Part shown: positions 17,773-26,172 of the stretch, in pieces
Numbering within the stretch: position 1 is the stretch's first letter
Layout of the letters: every line of letters begins with the position of its first letter
Source of the DNA: DATMRF01 sp035566435
Lineage (GTDB): Bacteria; Verrucomicrobiota; Verrucomicrobiia; Limisphaerales; UBA8199
Assembly: GCA_035566435.1 (NCBI GenBank)
Contig: DATMRF010000118.1
Coordinates: 74,885-138,884 of the forward strand
Length of the DNA stretch: 64,000 nucleotides
Direction: 5' to 3'
Made by a program: the position numbers and the translations under genes
The notes under the pieces: generated by a model
Database searches by the model: none
The model's input: only the letters and a program-made list of their open reading frames with translations
Told to the model about the DNA's origin: nothing

Positions 17773-18546
17773 TCACTGAGGCTCTTTGTCAGCGCGGCTG
17801 CGATACACCACATCCACGACGTTGCGCAGATACTGTTCGTCCGTGATGCCGTCGGTCGCTTCGGCCGGGAATTCGACCAGGTCATGAAAATGCGCAGCCA
17901 GCTCGGCAAACAATTCCACCCGGGCGACGGGTACAAATTCGTCACGCCGAAGCAATGCCTGCAGGGCGACCGCGGCCTCCGCCGGCGAGACGCGCTGCCG
18001 CAGGCGGGCCGCCAGGTGAGGATGCTGGCGGAGCGAGTTGTATTTGCCTGCCAGCAGTTGGCTCAGGTCCGGCTGGGCCAGGCGCGGATGCCGGATGACA
18101 ATGGTATTGGCGGCAATGTCGCCCAAACGCTGGCATTTGGGACTGACCCAGCAGACCAAGCCGCCAACGAAGTAAAACAGCGGCAATGAATCCACGAACC
18201 GCAGCAGGTTGCGCGTGACGATTTGATTGAATTGGAGCCGCAGCCCTTCGGCATCGACGACCCTCAAGCGGAACAGTTTTTTGCCGATGGTTTGCCCTCG
18301 CCACCACCACTCGCAAACGACGGCGTAGCCGATGCTGACGCAGAAGTAGCCCAGGGTCGCCGCGGCCGCGCCAAGATTGGGGCTGACGAGCTGCAACGGC
18401 AGGAGCAGGTAACCCATGATCGTTAGGAGCGCCATGGTACAAAGCAGATCCACAACCCAGGCCTGCGCCCGCGTCACCGGCCCGGCCAGCAACTGGGAAA
18501 ATACAATCCCCTCCGGAGTCCGGATCTCAAGCGCGCTCGTTTTCAT
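17773..18546 (-). CDS. RDD family membrane protein
   Basis: 257 residues. The RDD domain covers about 20-160 with three hydrophobic segments (VVDLLCTMALLTIMGYLLLP; LGAAAATLGYFCVSIGYAVVCEWWW; FVDSLPLFYFVGGLVCWV) and the family motif GQTIGKKLFRLRVVDAEG. A cytoplasmic, charged C-terminal region of about 90 residues (LLAGKYNSLRQHPHLAARLRQRVSPAEAA) is typical of RDD proteins that accompany MoxR/DUF58 genes. The precise function is unknown; RDD proteins are proposed to be transport-related or scaffolds. Last gene of the ten-gene minus-strand operon. Confidence 0.85.
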   Translation of the reverse strand: MKTSALEIRTPEGIVFSQLLAGPVTRAQAWVVDLLCTMALLTIMGYLLLPLQLVSPNLGAAAATLGYFCVSIGYAVVCEWWWRGQTIGKKLFRLRVVDAEGLRLQFNQIVTRNLLRFVDSLPLFYFVGGLVCWVSPKCQRLGDIAANTIVIRHPRLAQPDLSQLLAGKYNSLRQHPHLAARLRQRVSPAEAAVALQALLRRDEFVPVARVELFAELAAHFHDLVEFPAEATDGITDEQYLRNVVDVVYRSRADKEPQ

Positions 18547-18576
18547 TTTGAGCTCCAGGGCCGCCCTTTATCGAAA

Positions 18577-18693
18577 AGGTGCAAGGAGGCAAGGCAGAGA
18601 GGGGAGGCGGGAAGCCGGTGTGGTTTATGCGCAAAGTACATCCTCGGCGCGCTTCCCTTTCGCCCAGCGCCTTCATTTCTTTGCGTCATTGTG
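18577..18693. repeat. Short-period repeat arms between SpoIIM-like and RDD genes
   Basis: This fills most of the gap between two operon genes. The left arm (18577-18612) is a purine-rich run of GCAAGGAGGCAAGGCAG-like words. The right arm (about 18670-18693) contains TTTCTTTGCGTCATTG, whose complement resembles the left-arm word. The resemblance is loose. See the findings for two clearer loci with the same arm-core-arm layout. Confidence 0.4.
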
Positions 18694-19707
18694 TTAAGAC
18701 TGCGCATCATCGCCCGCCTGTGGGGTCGTTCCTGATTTCGCCAGGAATAAAGACAGCAGGACCAACTCCACGAGGCCAAAGGCAATCTTGACAGAATAGG
18801 GCATCACGGGTTCGTGATATTGCGATAGAAAAGCCTCGACGAACCCGGCCCAGACCAGCAGCAGCCCTACGCCGAAGATTAGGGTGACCAGGTCTCGCGA
18901 GATTTCTCGCAGGCGCGCCTGAAGGGGGATGCGCCTGCCCCAGCCGATCAACGCCAGCGCCAGCATCAGCCCGGCCTGGCCGGCGATAAGGATAGCTGGA
19001 ATCTCGATCACACCGTGCGGCAGAAGCCATCCCATCAAAAACGTCGCCTGACCGGCGCGCACGTAGTCTACTGCCACGGCGCCCAACATGATGCCGTTGT
19101 AAAAAAGCATGACAATCGTTCCAACACCCCAGGTCATCCCCAACGCCAGGGTGAAGATCGACACGCGGGTATTGTGCGTCATGAGGAAAGCCGAAAACGA
19201 ACTCTTCTGGCCGGCCAACCGGTCAGTCGTTGCCTTTTCTTCCTCGGCGACCCGGCGGGCGGGATCCTGCAGCAGGTGTGGGAACGGCATCAGCACCGAC
19301 TTGGAGGCGGGGTCCAGCGCGAGTGCCAACCCGCCAAACGCGCATCCAGCCAGTGTGATGGCCACCGATAGGTAGAAGGCGCGCACGTGCCGCCGGAACG
19401 TCCGCGGCAGGGTGTGGAAAAACCACCGTAACGGGTGCAGTCGCCCCCGGCGTTCGCGGGTCTCGTGAATCTCGCCGTAGGCGCGCGCGACGAGGCTCTC
19501 CAGGTAATTCCGGGTCTCCGGCTCGGACGAAAACGTGGTGATCCGGGCCAGGTCCGCCGCCGTGCGCTCATAGAGCAAGTGAAACCGGCGGAGCTGTTCG
19601 AGCGTCATCCGGAGGTTCGGCTCGGCCTCGAGCTTCTCGAGCTGCCGCTCCAGTTCGGCCCAGAAGGACTGCTCCGTGGACACGAACTTTTGCAGGTCGA
19701 TGATCAC
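18694..19707 (-). CDS. SpoIIM-like (stage II sporulation protein M family) membrane protein
   Basis: 337 residues from GTG 19707, chosen because it overlaps the DUF58 stop (GTGA) and gives the usual start VIIDLQKFVSTEQSFWAELE. The frame is open to 19836 but that part is inside the DUF58 gene. The N-terminal 120 residues are soluble and helical (LRRFHLLYERTAADLARI). The rest has about five membrane segments, including AFYLSVAITLAGCAFGGLAL, MTWGVGTIVMLFYNGIMLGAVAVDYV and the GWLLPHGVIEIPAILIAGQAGLML motif that defines this family outside spore formers. The family travels with MoxR and DUF58; its role is unknown. Confidence 0.85.
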   Translation of the reverse strand: MIIDLQKFVSTEQSFWAELERQLEKLEAEPNLRMTLEQLRRFHLLYERTAADLARITTFSSEPETRNYLESLVARAYGEIHETRERRGRLHPLRWFFHTLPRTFRRHVRAFYLSVAITLAGCAFGGLALALDPASKSVLMPFPHLLQDPARRVAEEEKATTDRLAGQKSSFSAFLMTHNTRVSIFTLALGMTWGVGTIVMLFYNGIMLGAVAVDYVRAGQATFLMGWLLPHGVIEIPAILIAGQAGLMLALALIGWGRRIPLQARLREISRDLVTLIFGVGLLLVWAGFVEAFLSQYHEPVMPYSVKIAFGLVELVLLSLFLAKSGTTPQAGDDAQS

Positions 19708-21080
19708 AACGCCTGCCTCCTCTTCACGTTCAGGTATTGTGACACCAAGTCGGCGCTGAGCCGCTCGTTCTTCAATAAAGAAAAACGCACGCCGCGCCGT
19801 TGCAGCACCTTCTCCAATTCCCGCAAATTCTGCCACCGCAAATGGCCCCCCAGACGTTCATAAAGGTCGTCCACCGTCGCAACATCCGGGTTCGAAAAGG
19901 CCGGCGCCACGCCCGGCGGCTCCAGCATGTTGACCACCACCAGGTGCTGACGCTGGATTAAGTCCAGGTTCCGCACAAAGCTCTCTGCCACCACCGGATC
20001 ATCGAGCGACGTCAGAAAAACCAGCAACCCGCGCCGTCGCAGCCGGAGGCGGATGAAGGTGCAAACCTCATCAAAATCAGGCGTCACCACCTGGGGCTGG
20101 AGGAGATAGAGCGCGTCGCGGCAGGAGCTATAATGGGCCTTGCCGTTCCGGGCGCGCACGAAATTCACAACTCTGTTGGTAAAGGTCAGCAGCCCGAACA
20201 AGTCACCCTGCTGCTCCGCCGCGAGGCCAAGCACCAGCGCCGCTGTGATAAAGCGTTCGAGCGTGGAAGTGGAGTGTGGAGGGTCGGGGGTCGAGGGTCG
20301 GGGGGAACGTTTGGCCGGCACTTGGCGTTCGACTTCGCGCCCGGACAGCCGTGAGGCATCAATGACCACATACACCTCCTGCGTCCGCTCGAGCTGGAAG
20401 ATTTTCGTGATTGGCCGGCCGCGCTTCGCGGTCGCCTTCCAATGAATCTCCTCGAAGCCGTCGCCGGGCATGTACTCGCGTAGTTTTTCAAACTCACGGC
20501 CTTTGCCGATCTGTCTCTGGGCGTGCAAACCGGCCGCGCTACGATGAAGGAATAATGCCGCCAGGTTCCGTCGCTCGCTCGACAGGTTCGGATAAACGCG
20601 CAGCTCGGACGGCGCCGGCAGCGTTTTGCGGGCGTCCCAAAAACCGAGCGGCGAACTGGTTTCAAGCCGGGCGGTTTCAAGCCGGTAGTTGCCGCGCCGG
20701 CGCGGCAGGCAGGTCCAGGCAAACCGCGACCACTCGCTGTCAGCCGGCAACGCGACACGCGCATCCTCTTGTTCCGACTCGATCTCGCGGGGCAGGCCCA
20801 GCGCCAACCGTACGGTCTTCGGCTTTTGACGTTCGTTGCGAATCCGCACCTCCAGCTTTCCTGCGCGGTCCTGAGACATCCGCGCCACCGCAGGCAATTC
20901 GACGCTGACGCCATCCAACCCACTGCGTGCCCCTGCGGCATCGACCATCGCCAGCGCAACCAAACCGCCGATAGCGACCAGCGCGACCGTGCTCGCCGCG
21001 GGTTCGGCGGTTGCCAGCAGCGAGAAGGGCAGCACCACCACCGCAACCCAAAACAGCAGCCTGGAGCGAGGCACGATCAT
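19704..21080 (-). CDS. DUF58 domain protein (MoxR partner, vWA-like)
   Basis: 458 residues. Two N-terminal membrane segments (LLFWVAVVVLPFSLLATAEPA; TVALVAIGGLVALAMVDA) precede an extracytoplasmic beta region, then the DUF58 core: GREFEKLREYMPGDGFEEIHWKATAKRG, followed by vWA-like VYVVIDASR and a C-terminal Rossmann-like part (GLLVFLTSLDDPVVAESFVRNL). DUF58 proteins work with MoxR chaperone ATPases. It overlaps MoxR (ATGA at 21077-21080) and the SpoIIM-like gene (GTGA). Between IDASR and the LERFITAALVLGLAAEQQGD helix sits a Ser/Pro-rich insert encoded by a GGGTCGG-type microrepeat (20263-20306), which looks like an in-frame insertion. Confidence 0.9.
   Translation of the reverse strand: MIVPRSRLLFWVAVVVLPFSLLATAEPAASTVALVAIGGLVALAMVDAAGARSGLDGVSVELPAVARMSQDRAGKLEVRIRNERQKPKTVRLALGLPREIESEQEDARVALPADSEWSRFAWTCLPRRRGNYRLETARLETSSPLGFWDARKTLPAPSELRVYPNLSSERRNLAALFLHRSAAGLHAQRQIGKGREFEKLREYMPGDGFEEIHWKATAKRGRPITKIFQLERTQEVYVVIDASRLSGREVERQVPAKRSPRPSTPDPPHSTSTLERFITAALVLGLAAEQQGDLFGLLTFTNRVVNFVRARNGKAHYSSCRDALYLLQPQVVTPDFDEVCTFIRLRLRRRGLLVFLTSLDDPVVAESFVRNLDLIQRQHLVVVNMLEPPGVAPAFSNPDVATVDDLYERLGGHLRWQNLRELEKVLQRRGVRFSLLKNERLSADLVSQYLNVKRRQAL
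20263..20306. repeat. GGGTCGG/GTGGAGG microrepeat island inside the DUF58 gene
   Basis: A G-rich run on the plus strand with degenerate repetition of GTGGAG and then GGGTCGG/GGGTCGA words. It encodes the Pro/Ser-rich stretch SPRPSTPDPPHSTST on the minus strand. Its composition differs from the flanking conserved DUF58 code. Confidence 0.6.
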
Positions 21081-22036
21081 AGCGGCACCGCAATCTGTTG
21101 GAGGATCTGTTGAATCACGTCCGCGACCGTCAGCCCTTCGATCTCAAACTCCGGCCGCAGAATTAGGCGATGTTCGAGCACGGGCACCGCCATGATTTTA
21201 ATGTCATCGGGCGTCACAAAGTCGCGTCCGCCAATCGCCGCGTAAGCGCGCGAGGCCATCAGCAATGACTGCGTCGCGCGCGGGCCTGCCCCGACCAGCA
21301 CACTCTCGTGCTGCCGCGTCGCCCGGACGATATCGACCAGGTAGCCGGCCAGTTCCTCGCGCAGGAGAATCGCGCCCAATTGCTCGCGCATTTGCTGCAA
21401 ATCCTGTCCCCTGATCACGGCCTGCACGACGCCGCTCGCCAGCAAGGCTTCCGGTGCCTCCTTGGTCATCGTTCGTTGCGCCAGGGTGAGTTCCTCGGCA
21501 CGGTCCGGAGCCTTCATGGTAATTTTGAGCATGAAGCGGTCCTTCTGCGCTTCGGGCAGCGGGTAAGTGCCCTCGTATTCAATTGGGTTTTGCGTCGCGA
21601 ACACAGTGAAATTCGGCGGCAGCACGTGTGTCTCCCGGTCGATGGTCACCAGGCGTTCCTGCATCGCTTGAAGCAGGGCCGACTGGGTCTTGGCCGGAGC
21701 GCGGTTGATCTCATCCGCCAGCAAGAACGAAGTGAAAACCGGGCCCTTGATGAGCGAGAACTCGTTGCGTTGCAGGTTGAAGACGTTGGTGCCTGTAATA
21801 TCGGCAGGCATCAGGTCCGGGGTGAATTGAATGCGGGCGAAGTCGCAACCCAAGACTTGCGCGAGCGTGCGCACCAGAAGCGTTTTGGCAACACCGGGCA
21901 CGCCTTCGATAAGGGCATGGTTCCCCGTGAAGATGGCGATCAGCGCCTTCTCGATGACCTCCTGCTGGCCGATGATGACCTTGCCGGCCTCTTGCCGCGC
22001 CTGGTCGAGCACTTCCTTGAGTTTGTCTGGGTTCAT
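21077..22036 (-). CDS. moxR: MoxR family AAA+ ATPase
   Basis: 319 residues from ATG 22036, which overlaps the previous stop (ATGA). The open frame upstream to 22195 lies within the DUF4350 gene. Walker A GVPGVAKTLL starts at residue 45; Walker B and sensor regions appear as FTSFLLADEINRAPAKTQSALLQAMQE and FTVFATQNPIEYEGTYPLPEAQKDRFML; the C-terminal lid has RATQSLLMASRAYAAIGGRDFVTPDDI. MoxR proteins are chaperone-like ATPases that act on vWA/DUF58 partners in maturation or envelope stress. The partner genes flank it directly. Confidence 0.95.
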   Translation of the reverse strand: MNPDKLKEVLDQARQEAGKVIIGQQEVIEKALIAIFTGNHALIEGVPGVAKTLLVRTLAQVLGCDFARIQFTPDLMPADITGTNVFNLQRNEFSLIKGPVFTSFLLADEINRAPAKTQSALLQAMQERLVTIDRETHVLPPNFTVFATQNPIEYEGTYPLPEAQKDRFMLKITMKAPDRAEELTLAQRTMTKEAPEALLASGVVQAVIRGQDLQQMREQLGAILLREELAGYLVDIVRATRQHESVLVGAGPRATQSLLMASRAYAAIGGRDFVTPDDIKIMAVPVLEHRLILRPEFEIEGLTVADVIQQILQQIAVPL

Positions 22037-23244
22037 GAGTTCTTGCTTCCTTTCAACACCCGGCAAATTTCCTGATAAGCGCGGACCGGGTCCCGCTCGA
22101 CCCTCGCCTTCGCATTCTCGGCCTCGAGCACCGCCTGCGCCTGGTCCACGCGGGCTATGGAATACCCGCTGCGCCGTTGCAAGGTGCCGGTCCATTCCTC
22201 AAAACAGACGCGCAACACATCCCGCGCGGGAATGTTGCGCCGCAGCAGGTTTACGAATCCAGCCGCGGCTTCCTTGCCCGCCACCGGCCCTTTAACCAGC
22301 TCATCGGGATACGGTGGCGCAAAGCTCGTCGAGTTTTTCCAGATGAAGAGCCCGGCCAGGAGTAACAAGCCGGCGACCAGGCCATGCAGACGGTATTGAC
22401 GCATCAGCATCGTGATGCCGGAGGTTTCGACGATGCCGAAATGGGCTTCGTCGAACACCACCTGGCGGCCCGGGCCAACCAGCCAGGCCAGCAAATCAGC
22501 GTGCCGTTCTTTGCTCAGCGCCTCGTTGCTGACAAAATAGGAGTCGGTCGCCATCACTACCGTGCCGGAGCCGACTTCGCGTTCGGCGACCACCGGATTG
22601 GTGCCCCGCGCATAGATCGTCCGCCAGGCACCATCCAGATTCGTAAGGATCATCGCGCTGTGCCAGTCCAGGCTGTCCGGCAGCGGTAAGTCGGTTCGGT
22701 TGATGACCCGGGCAGGTTCGTAAGTTTCGCCCCGGGCGGACGCCAACGCCCTGAATCCGAACTCTACGCCCCATTTTTTCTTGAGGGAGGTTCGCCGGAG
22801 CAAACGCTCTTCCTCAGACTTGGACCGCTTCCCGGACTTCTTCGGAAATCCCGTTGGAGCTGGGGTCGCCCGGAATGACCGGGTCTTTTCCGGAAAGAGG
22901 GTGATAACCAGTCGCCCTCCGCGCGCCAGGAAATCATCGACTTCCTGCACCAGGTCCTCCGGCATCGAGGCCCATTCTTCCGAAGAGCCCGCCAGGTGAA
23001 AGTAGGCCACCTCACGACCGGTTGGTAAGCGGTTGTCAGCGCTGAAATCGCGGCGGACCGAAATCCCCGGCATCCGGGCCAGGCTCTCGTAAAACGCCAT
23101 CGTGCCAAGCGGGTCAGAACGCAGAGAGGAGTAGGGAGGGTACACATCTCCCGCCTCGTAGCGGAGCTTGAACAGCTCGAACAGGCCGAACGCGAAGGCC
23201 GCCGCACAGAACAGCAGAATGAGAAAAGGAAGCCGCCGGGTCAT
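22033..23244 (-). CDS. DUF4350 membrane-anchored protein
   Basis: 403 residues. An N-terminal anchor (FLILLFCAAAFAFGLFELF) is followed by a large extracytoplasmic domain with SDPLGTMAFYESLARMPGISV near residue 45, VDDFLARGGRLVITLFPE, and SGTVVMATDSYFVSNEALS, the Rossmann-like DUF4350 pattern. A second membrane segment (LHGLVAGLLLLAGLFIW) and a cytoplasmic tail end it. DUF4350 proteins are encoded beside MoxR and DUF4129 in many bacteria; their biochemical role is unknown. It is 20 bp downstream of the DUF4129 gene and overlaps moxR by four bases. Confidence 0.85.
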   Translation of the reverse strand: MTRRLPFLILLFCAAAFAFGLFELFKLRYEAGDVYPPYSSLRSDPLGTMAFYESLARMPGISVRRDFSADNRLPTGREVAYFHLAGSSEEWASMPEDLVQEVDDFLARGGRLVITLFPEKTRSFRATPAPTGFPKKSGKRSKSEEERLLRRTSLKKKWGVEFGFRALASARGETYEPARVINRTDLPLPDSLDWHSAMILTNLDGAWRTIYARGTNPVVAEREVGSGTVVMATDSYFVSNEALSKERHADLLAWLVGPGRQVVFDEAHFGIVETSGITMLMRQYRLHGLVAGLLLLAGLFIWKNSTSFAPPYPDELVKGPVAGKEAAAGFVNLLRRNIPARDVLRVCFEEWTGTLQRRSGYSIARVDQAQAVLEAENAKARVERDPVRAYQEICRVLKGSKNS

Positions 23245-23264
23245 ACCTCAAATATCTTTAGCGG

Positions 23265-25232
23265 CTAGCATGCTCCGCTCCTTATCCGCTCCACCTTCGC
23301 GGCGAATTGGGTTACCAGCTCACCGCTTACCTCGTGCATGCCATACCAGATACGCTCGAAGACCGAAACGTTTTCGCTGAAAACGGCCAACAGTTCAGGA
23401 AAGGAATGGCCCCGCCGGTGAAGCTCGCGTTCATAATCCCGGTTCGATTTGAATCGGGCCAGACTGATGAGATTGCGCTGCGACAAGTGGGCCAGGCTCG
23501 CCAGGTAGAACGCCCGCATCGCCAGGCGCAACTCGCCCTGTGCCAGGAGTTCGCGCGCAAGCTTGCTCCAGCCATCCTCGCGCAATTGCTCCGCGCCGAC
23601 GTTCTCATCTGAGAGGTCGGGCGCTAGCTGAATCGGTTCGCCGGCGATTGCCGCCGCCGGCCGGCGCCGGCTGAGCCACAGGCGATACAGCAAAAATCCC
23701 AACGCTGCCGCAACCGCCGCGATGAGCAAATACGGCAGGAGCTGGAGCAGGAAAATCCACCCGTAGCCCGAACCGTCGTAGTTGGTTGATTTTCGCCCCT
23801 GGAACAACCTCCGCAGCAGACTGTCCAACCCGTCCCACATGGCCTTGAGCCCGCGTCGGAGCAACTCGCCTACTCGCTCGAAGAAACGGCCGATAATTCC
23901 TTTCTGTTCGGCCTCGGGCTTGACGATTTTTTCGCGCGGCATCCGCCAAGTGTATTTGCGCTGCTGAATGACCTCCTGGATTGTTCGGTCCAACTCCGGC
24001 GCGGAAAAAGCGGGAGCGGCATCCTGGCTGGACTTCTGCTTAAGTGTGCCCGGGTCGGCCCCGGGAGCCGGTGTAGCCGGACCATTTTCCAGCGCGTCCA
24101 GCTTGCCGGCGCTGTCGAAGGCCACCGGTCGGTCGGAAAGCGGCAGCAAGCTCCACGCCCGCCATACGCTTCGCGCGGTTTGGTTGCGATTCTCCACCGC
24201 TGCGCTCATCGCGTCTCTGCGGTGGGAAAGCGGTGCTCCTGCTTCGGCGGGATCCTCGAGGCCTTCCAGCAATTTGGCCAGGAGTGGTTCAGAGTGCTGG
24301 GACGAGGCGGTAACCCGGTGGGGAGCGGCGGCGCGCTGGGGACAGCGCGCCACACCCTCGGGTTCCGACCCCCAGGCAGCGCTGCTAAGCGCCAACAGCA
24401 GACAGAGCGCAACCTGTTGCGCGGCCCCGGACGGGGCGAACTGCCTCAGCTCCGCCTTCAAATCTTCTCCGGACACAAGGGATTCGCCGTAAAAGCAACG
24501 CAGGCAATAGGCAGCTTTCACCAGTGGATCCACGCACAGGTAGGTCAGTCCGAACATTGCCGCAAAAAAGGTCGTATTCAGCATGCTCATTCCGCTGCGG
24601 GTGAAAACGGATTCCACCCCGAACAGCATCTTTATCAGGCCGGGCAGCAGAAAGCAAAATGTCGCCCAGTTGAGGAACACGATTAGCCCGAAACCGAACA
24701 TAACCACCACCAGCGCGGAGTTTTGCCGCGGCCAAAGCGAACTCTGCCGGGCGGCGCGCTTCGCCAGGGCACCGAACCCCGCTGACTCGCCGCTGGCCAG
24801 CACGGTCAGGTTCTGATAAAATGCAAACACGTACGGGAAGGGCAACACCGGGACCAAAGCCAGAGGCAAAAGGAACAAGCCCGTCGGCTGCATGGCCGCT
24901 TGCGTTACCACGATGCGCCAGACTGCGCCGGGGCTGAGCGGCGGCAAGCCGCCAGCTATCGAATCTCGCAGCGCCCGCACATACAGCACGTGCCAGCACT
25001 TCATCCACAGAAACAAGACTGCCAGGCCCAGGGCGGCGGCGTCCAGGTGCTGGTAGGCGAACGGGCTGCGGCTCATGTCCGCCCAAAACCAGAACGACCC
25101 CAACACGAACGGCAGCGCGCCAAGATAATAGCTCGCCAGGGCCGTGGTTGGGGCTGAGCGCAACAGGTGAAAGGCCTCTTCGAGGAGCTCGAGGCTGGCC
25201 TTGCCCCGCAAGCGGCGCGCGTTAGGTTTCAT
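23265..25232 (-). CDS. Multispanning membrane protein with C-terminal DUF4129 domain
   Basis: 655 residues from ATG 25232 (ATGA overlap with the upstream stop); ATG 25247 would add five. The first 300 residues carry about six membrane segments (ALASYYLGALPFVLGSFWFW; FGFGLIVFLNWATFCFLLPGLI). A middle extracytoplasmic part has the motif TIQEVIQQRKYTWRMP. Then come a further membrane helix (LLQLLPYLLIAAVAAALGFLLYRLWL) and the cytoplasmic DUF4129 domain (LAMRAFYLASLAHLSQRNLISLARFKSNRDYERELHRR). It is typical of MoxR operons. Between the two halves, GVARCPQRAAAPHR is encoded by a palindromic repeat element (24330-24351), which suggests a repeat inserted in frame. Confidence 0.85.
   Translation of the reverse strand: MKPNARRLRGKASLELLEEAFHLLRSAPTTALASYYLGALPFVLGSFWFWADMSRSPFAYQHLDAAALGLAVLFLWMKCWHVLYVRALRDSIAGGLPPLSPGAVWRIVVTQAAMQPTGLFLLPLALVPVLPFPYVFAFYQNLTVLASGESAGFGALAKRAARQSSLWPRQNSALVVVMFGFGLIVFLNWATFCFLLPGLIKMLFGVESVFTRSGMSMLNTTFFAAMFGLTYLCVDPLVKAAYCLRCFYGESLVSGEDLKAELRQFAPSGAAQQVALCLLLALSSAAWGSEPEGVARCPQRAAAPHRVTASSQHSEPLLAKLLEGLEDPAEAGAPLSHRRDAMSAAVENRNQTARSVWRAWSLLPLSDRPVAFDSAGKLDALENGPATPAPGADPGTLKQKSSQDAAPAFSAPELDRTIQEVIQQRKYTWRMPREKIVKPEAEQKGIIGRFFERVGELLRRGLKAMWDGLDSLLRRLFQGRKSTNYDGSGYGWIFLLQLLPYLLIAAVAAALGFLLYRLWLSRRRPAAAIAGEPIQLAPDLSDENVGAEQLREDGWSKLARELLAQGELRLAMRAFYLASLAHLSQRNLISLARFKSNRDYERELHRRGHSFPELLAVFSENVSVFERIWYGMHEVSGELVTQFAAKVERIRSGAC
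24330..24356 (-). repeat. Hairpin repeat, family 1, copy C, inside the DUF4129 gene
   Basis: Read on the minus strand: lead GGTGT, stem GGCGCGCT, loop GTCCCC, stem AGCGCGCC (24344-24351, 24338-24343 and 24330-24337 in plus coordinates). Compared with copies at 14278 and 45332, one stem position changed T to C and its partner A to G, so pairing is kept. It lies in the coding strand and is translated. Confidence 0.7.
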
Positions 25233-25555
25233 CAGAAGTTGGCCCAATTTGCGTGCCAGAGTGTTCCCTCATGAAAGGAGCTCGGCAGCGCCAGCAAGCT
25301 TTCGCCAACCAGGTAGAAGAAAAACCAGGCGAGCAACAGCCCTAACAAGCATTGGCCAAGCCGCACCACGCTCCCGAAACCGCGGCGCTGGAGCAATGGC
25401 ACGTGAGTGAGTTTGCGCAGGCAGGCGGCGCAGATGACCCGATCATCGTGCTCGGTGACGCATTCCCGGCAAAAATAATGGCCGCAGGCCAGGCATCTCG
25501 CCACCGCTTCGCGCTCGGCATGGTTCAAACACCTTTGATGGGCCAGGTCGGGCAT
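25232..25555 (-). CDS. Small B-box-like zinc-binding membrane protein
   Basis: 107 residues. The N-terminal part has a Cys/His pattern (RCLNHAEREAVARCLACGHYFCRECVTEHDDRVICAACL) resembling a B-box zinc finger, followed by a membrane helix (LGQCLLGLLLAWFFFYLVGESLL). It overlaps the next gene by ATGA and follows the upstream gene by 17 bp, so it is part of the same transcript. Zinc-finger membrane proteins of this type are found near MoxR/DUF58 operons in Verrucomicrobiota, but no function is known. The family call is from the cysteine spacing only. Confidence 0.75.
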   Translation of the reverse strand: MPDLAHQRCLNHAEREAVARCLACGHYFCRECVTEHDDRVICAACLRKLTHVPLLQRRGFGSVVRLGQCLLGLLLAWFFFYLVGESLLALPSSFHEGTLWHANWANF

Positions 25556-25572
25556 GGCTGCTCACCCCACAC

Positions 25573-26172
25573 TCAGGGGACAGGCTGCGACGGGGAGTCC
25601 GGAGCACCCGCCGCATTCAGAGGTGCAGCGGCGGCGCTGACGGAGGTGCCGGCCTCAGCCGCCATCCATTCGCGAAAGCGTGCCGGGAGGTCCTCAGCCC
25701 CGAGCCAGCCCTGCGCCTGCGTCAATAGCGGTCGCAGACGGTTCAGAGTTTTCCGGGCACGCCGCACTCGAATGAGTGAAGGTAACTCCTCCGTTTGCAC
25801 CGCTGTCCGCAGGTGGCAAGTGCAGCTCGGCCCAGCGGTGAGATCCAGGATCGCGCCCAGCAGAAAGAAACCCGCCAGACTGCCAAAAATCCAAGCGACG
25901 ATGGGGCCACCGCCAAATACGGCAATCAGGGCGAAAACACCCGCGATTGCGCCCAAAATCGCGGCCAGGACCTTCCAGCTTTCAGTCTTCCGAATGATGA
26001 CCGCCTGGATATCCCGATAGTGAAACCGCTTGTAGGTCTCCGTGTACCCGGTGGTGTCAATACACAGCAAGTGGTCCTTCGCCAGCCAAAGACTTGAACG
26101 CGAGGTCGATACGATCCCGAACACGGACCGGGATTTCGAGCGCGTCAGGCGAGTGTATTCTTTTTCAGCCAT
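25573..26172 (-). CDS. Membrane protein of unknown function
   Basis: 199 residues. A soluble start (YTRLTRSKSRSVFGIVSTSRSSLWLAKDHLLCIDTTGYTETYKRFHYRDIQAVIIRKT) looks like a PH-like beta domain that ends at the membrane, followed by two helices (VLAAILGAIAGVFALIAVFGG; IVAWIFGSLAGFFLLGAILDL) and a loop with SCTCHLRTAVQTEELPSL. The PH-like reading is inferred from the strand pattern. The gene overlaps the preceding zinc-ribbon gene by 8 bp and belongs to the operon. I do not recognise a named family. Confidence 0.7.
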   Translation of the reverse strand: MAEKEYTRLTRSKSRSVFGIVSTSRSSLWLAKDHLLCIDTTGYTETYKRFHYRDIQAVIIRKTESWKVLAAILGAIAGVFALIAVFGGGPIVAWIFGSLAGFFLLGAILDLTAGPSCTCHLRTAVQTEELPSLIRVRRARKTLNRLRPLLTQAQGWLGAEDLPARFREWMAAEAGTSVSAAAAPLNAAGAPDSPSQPVP

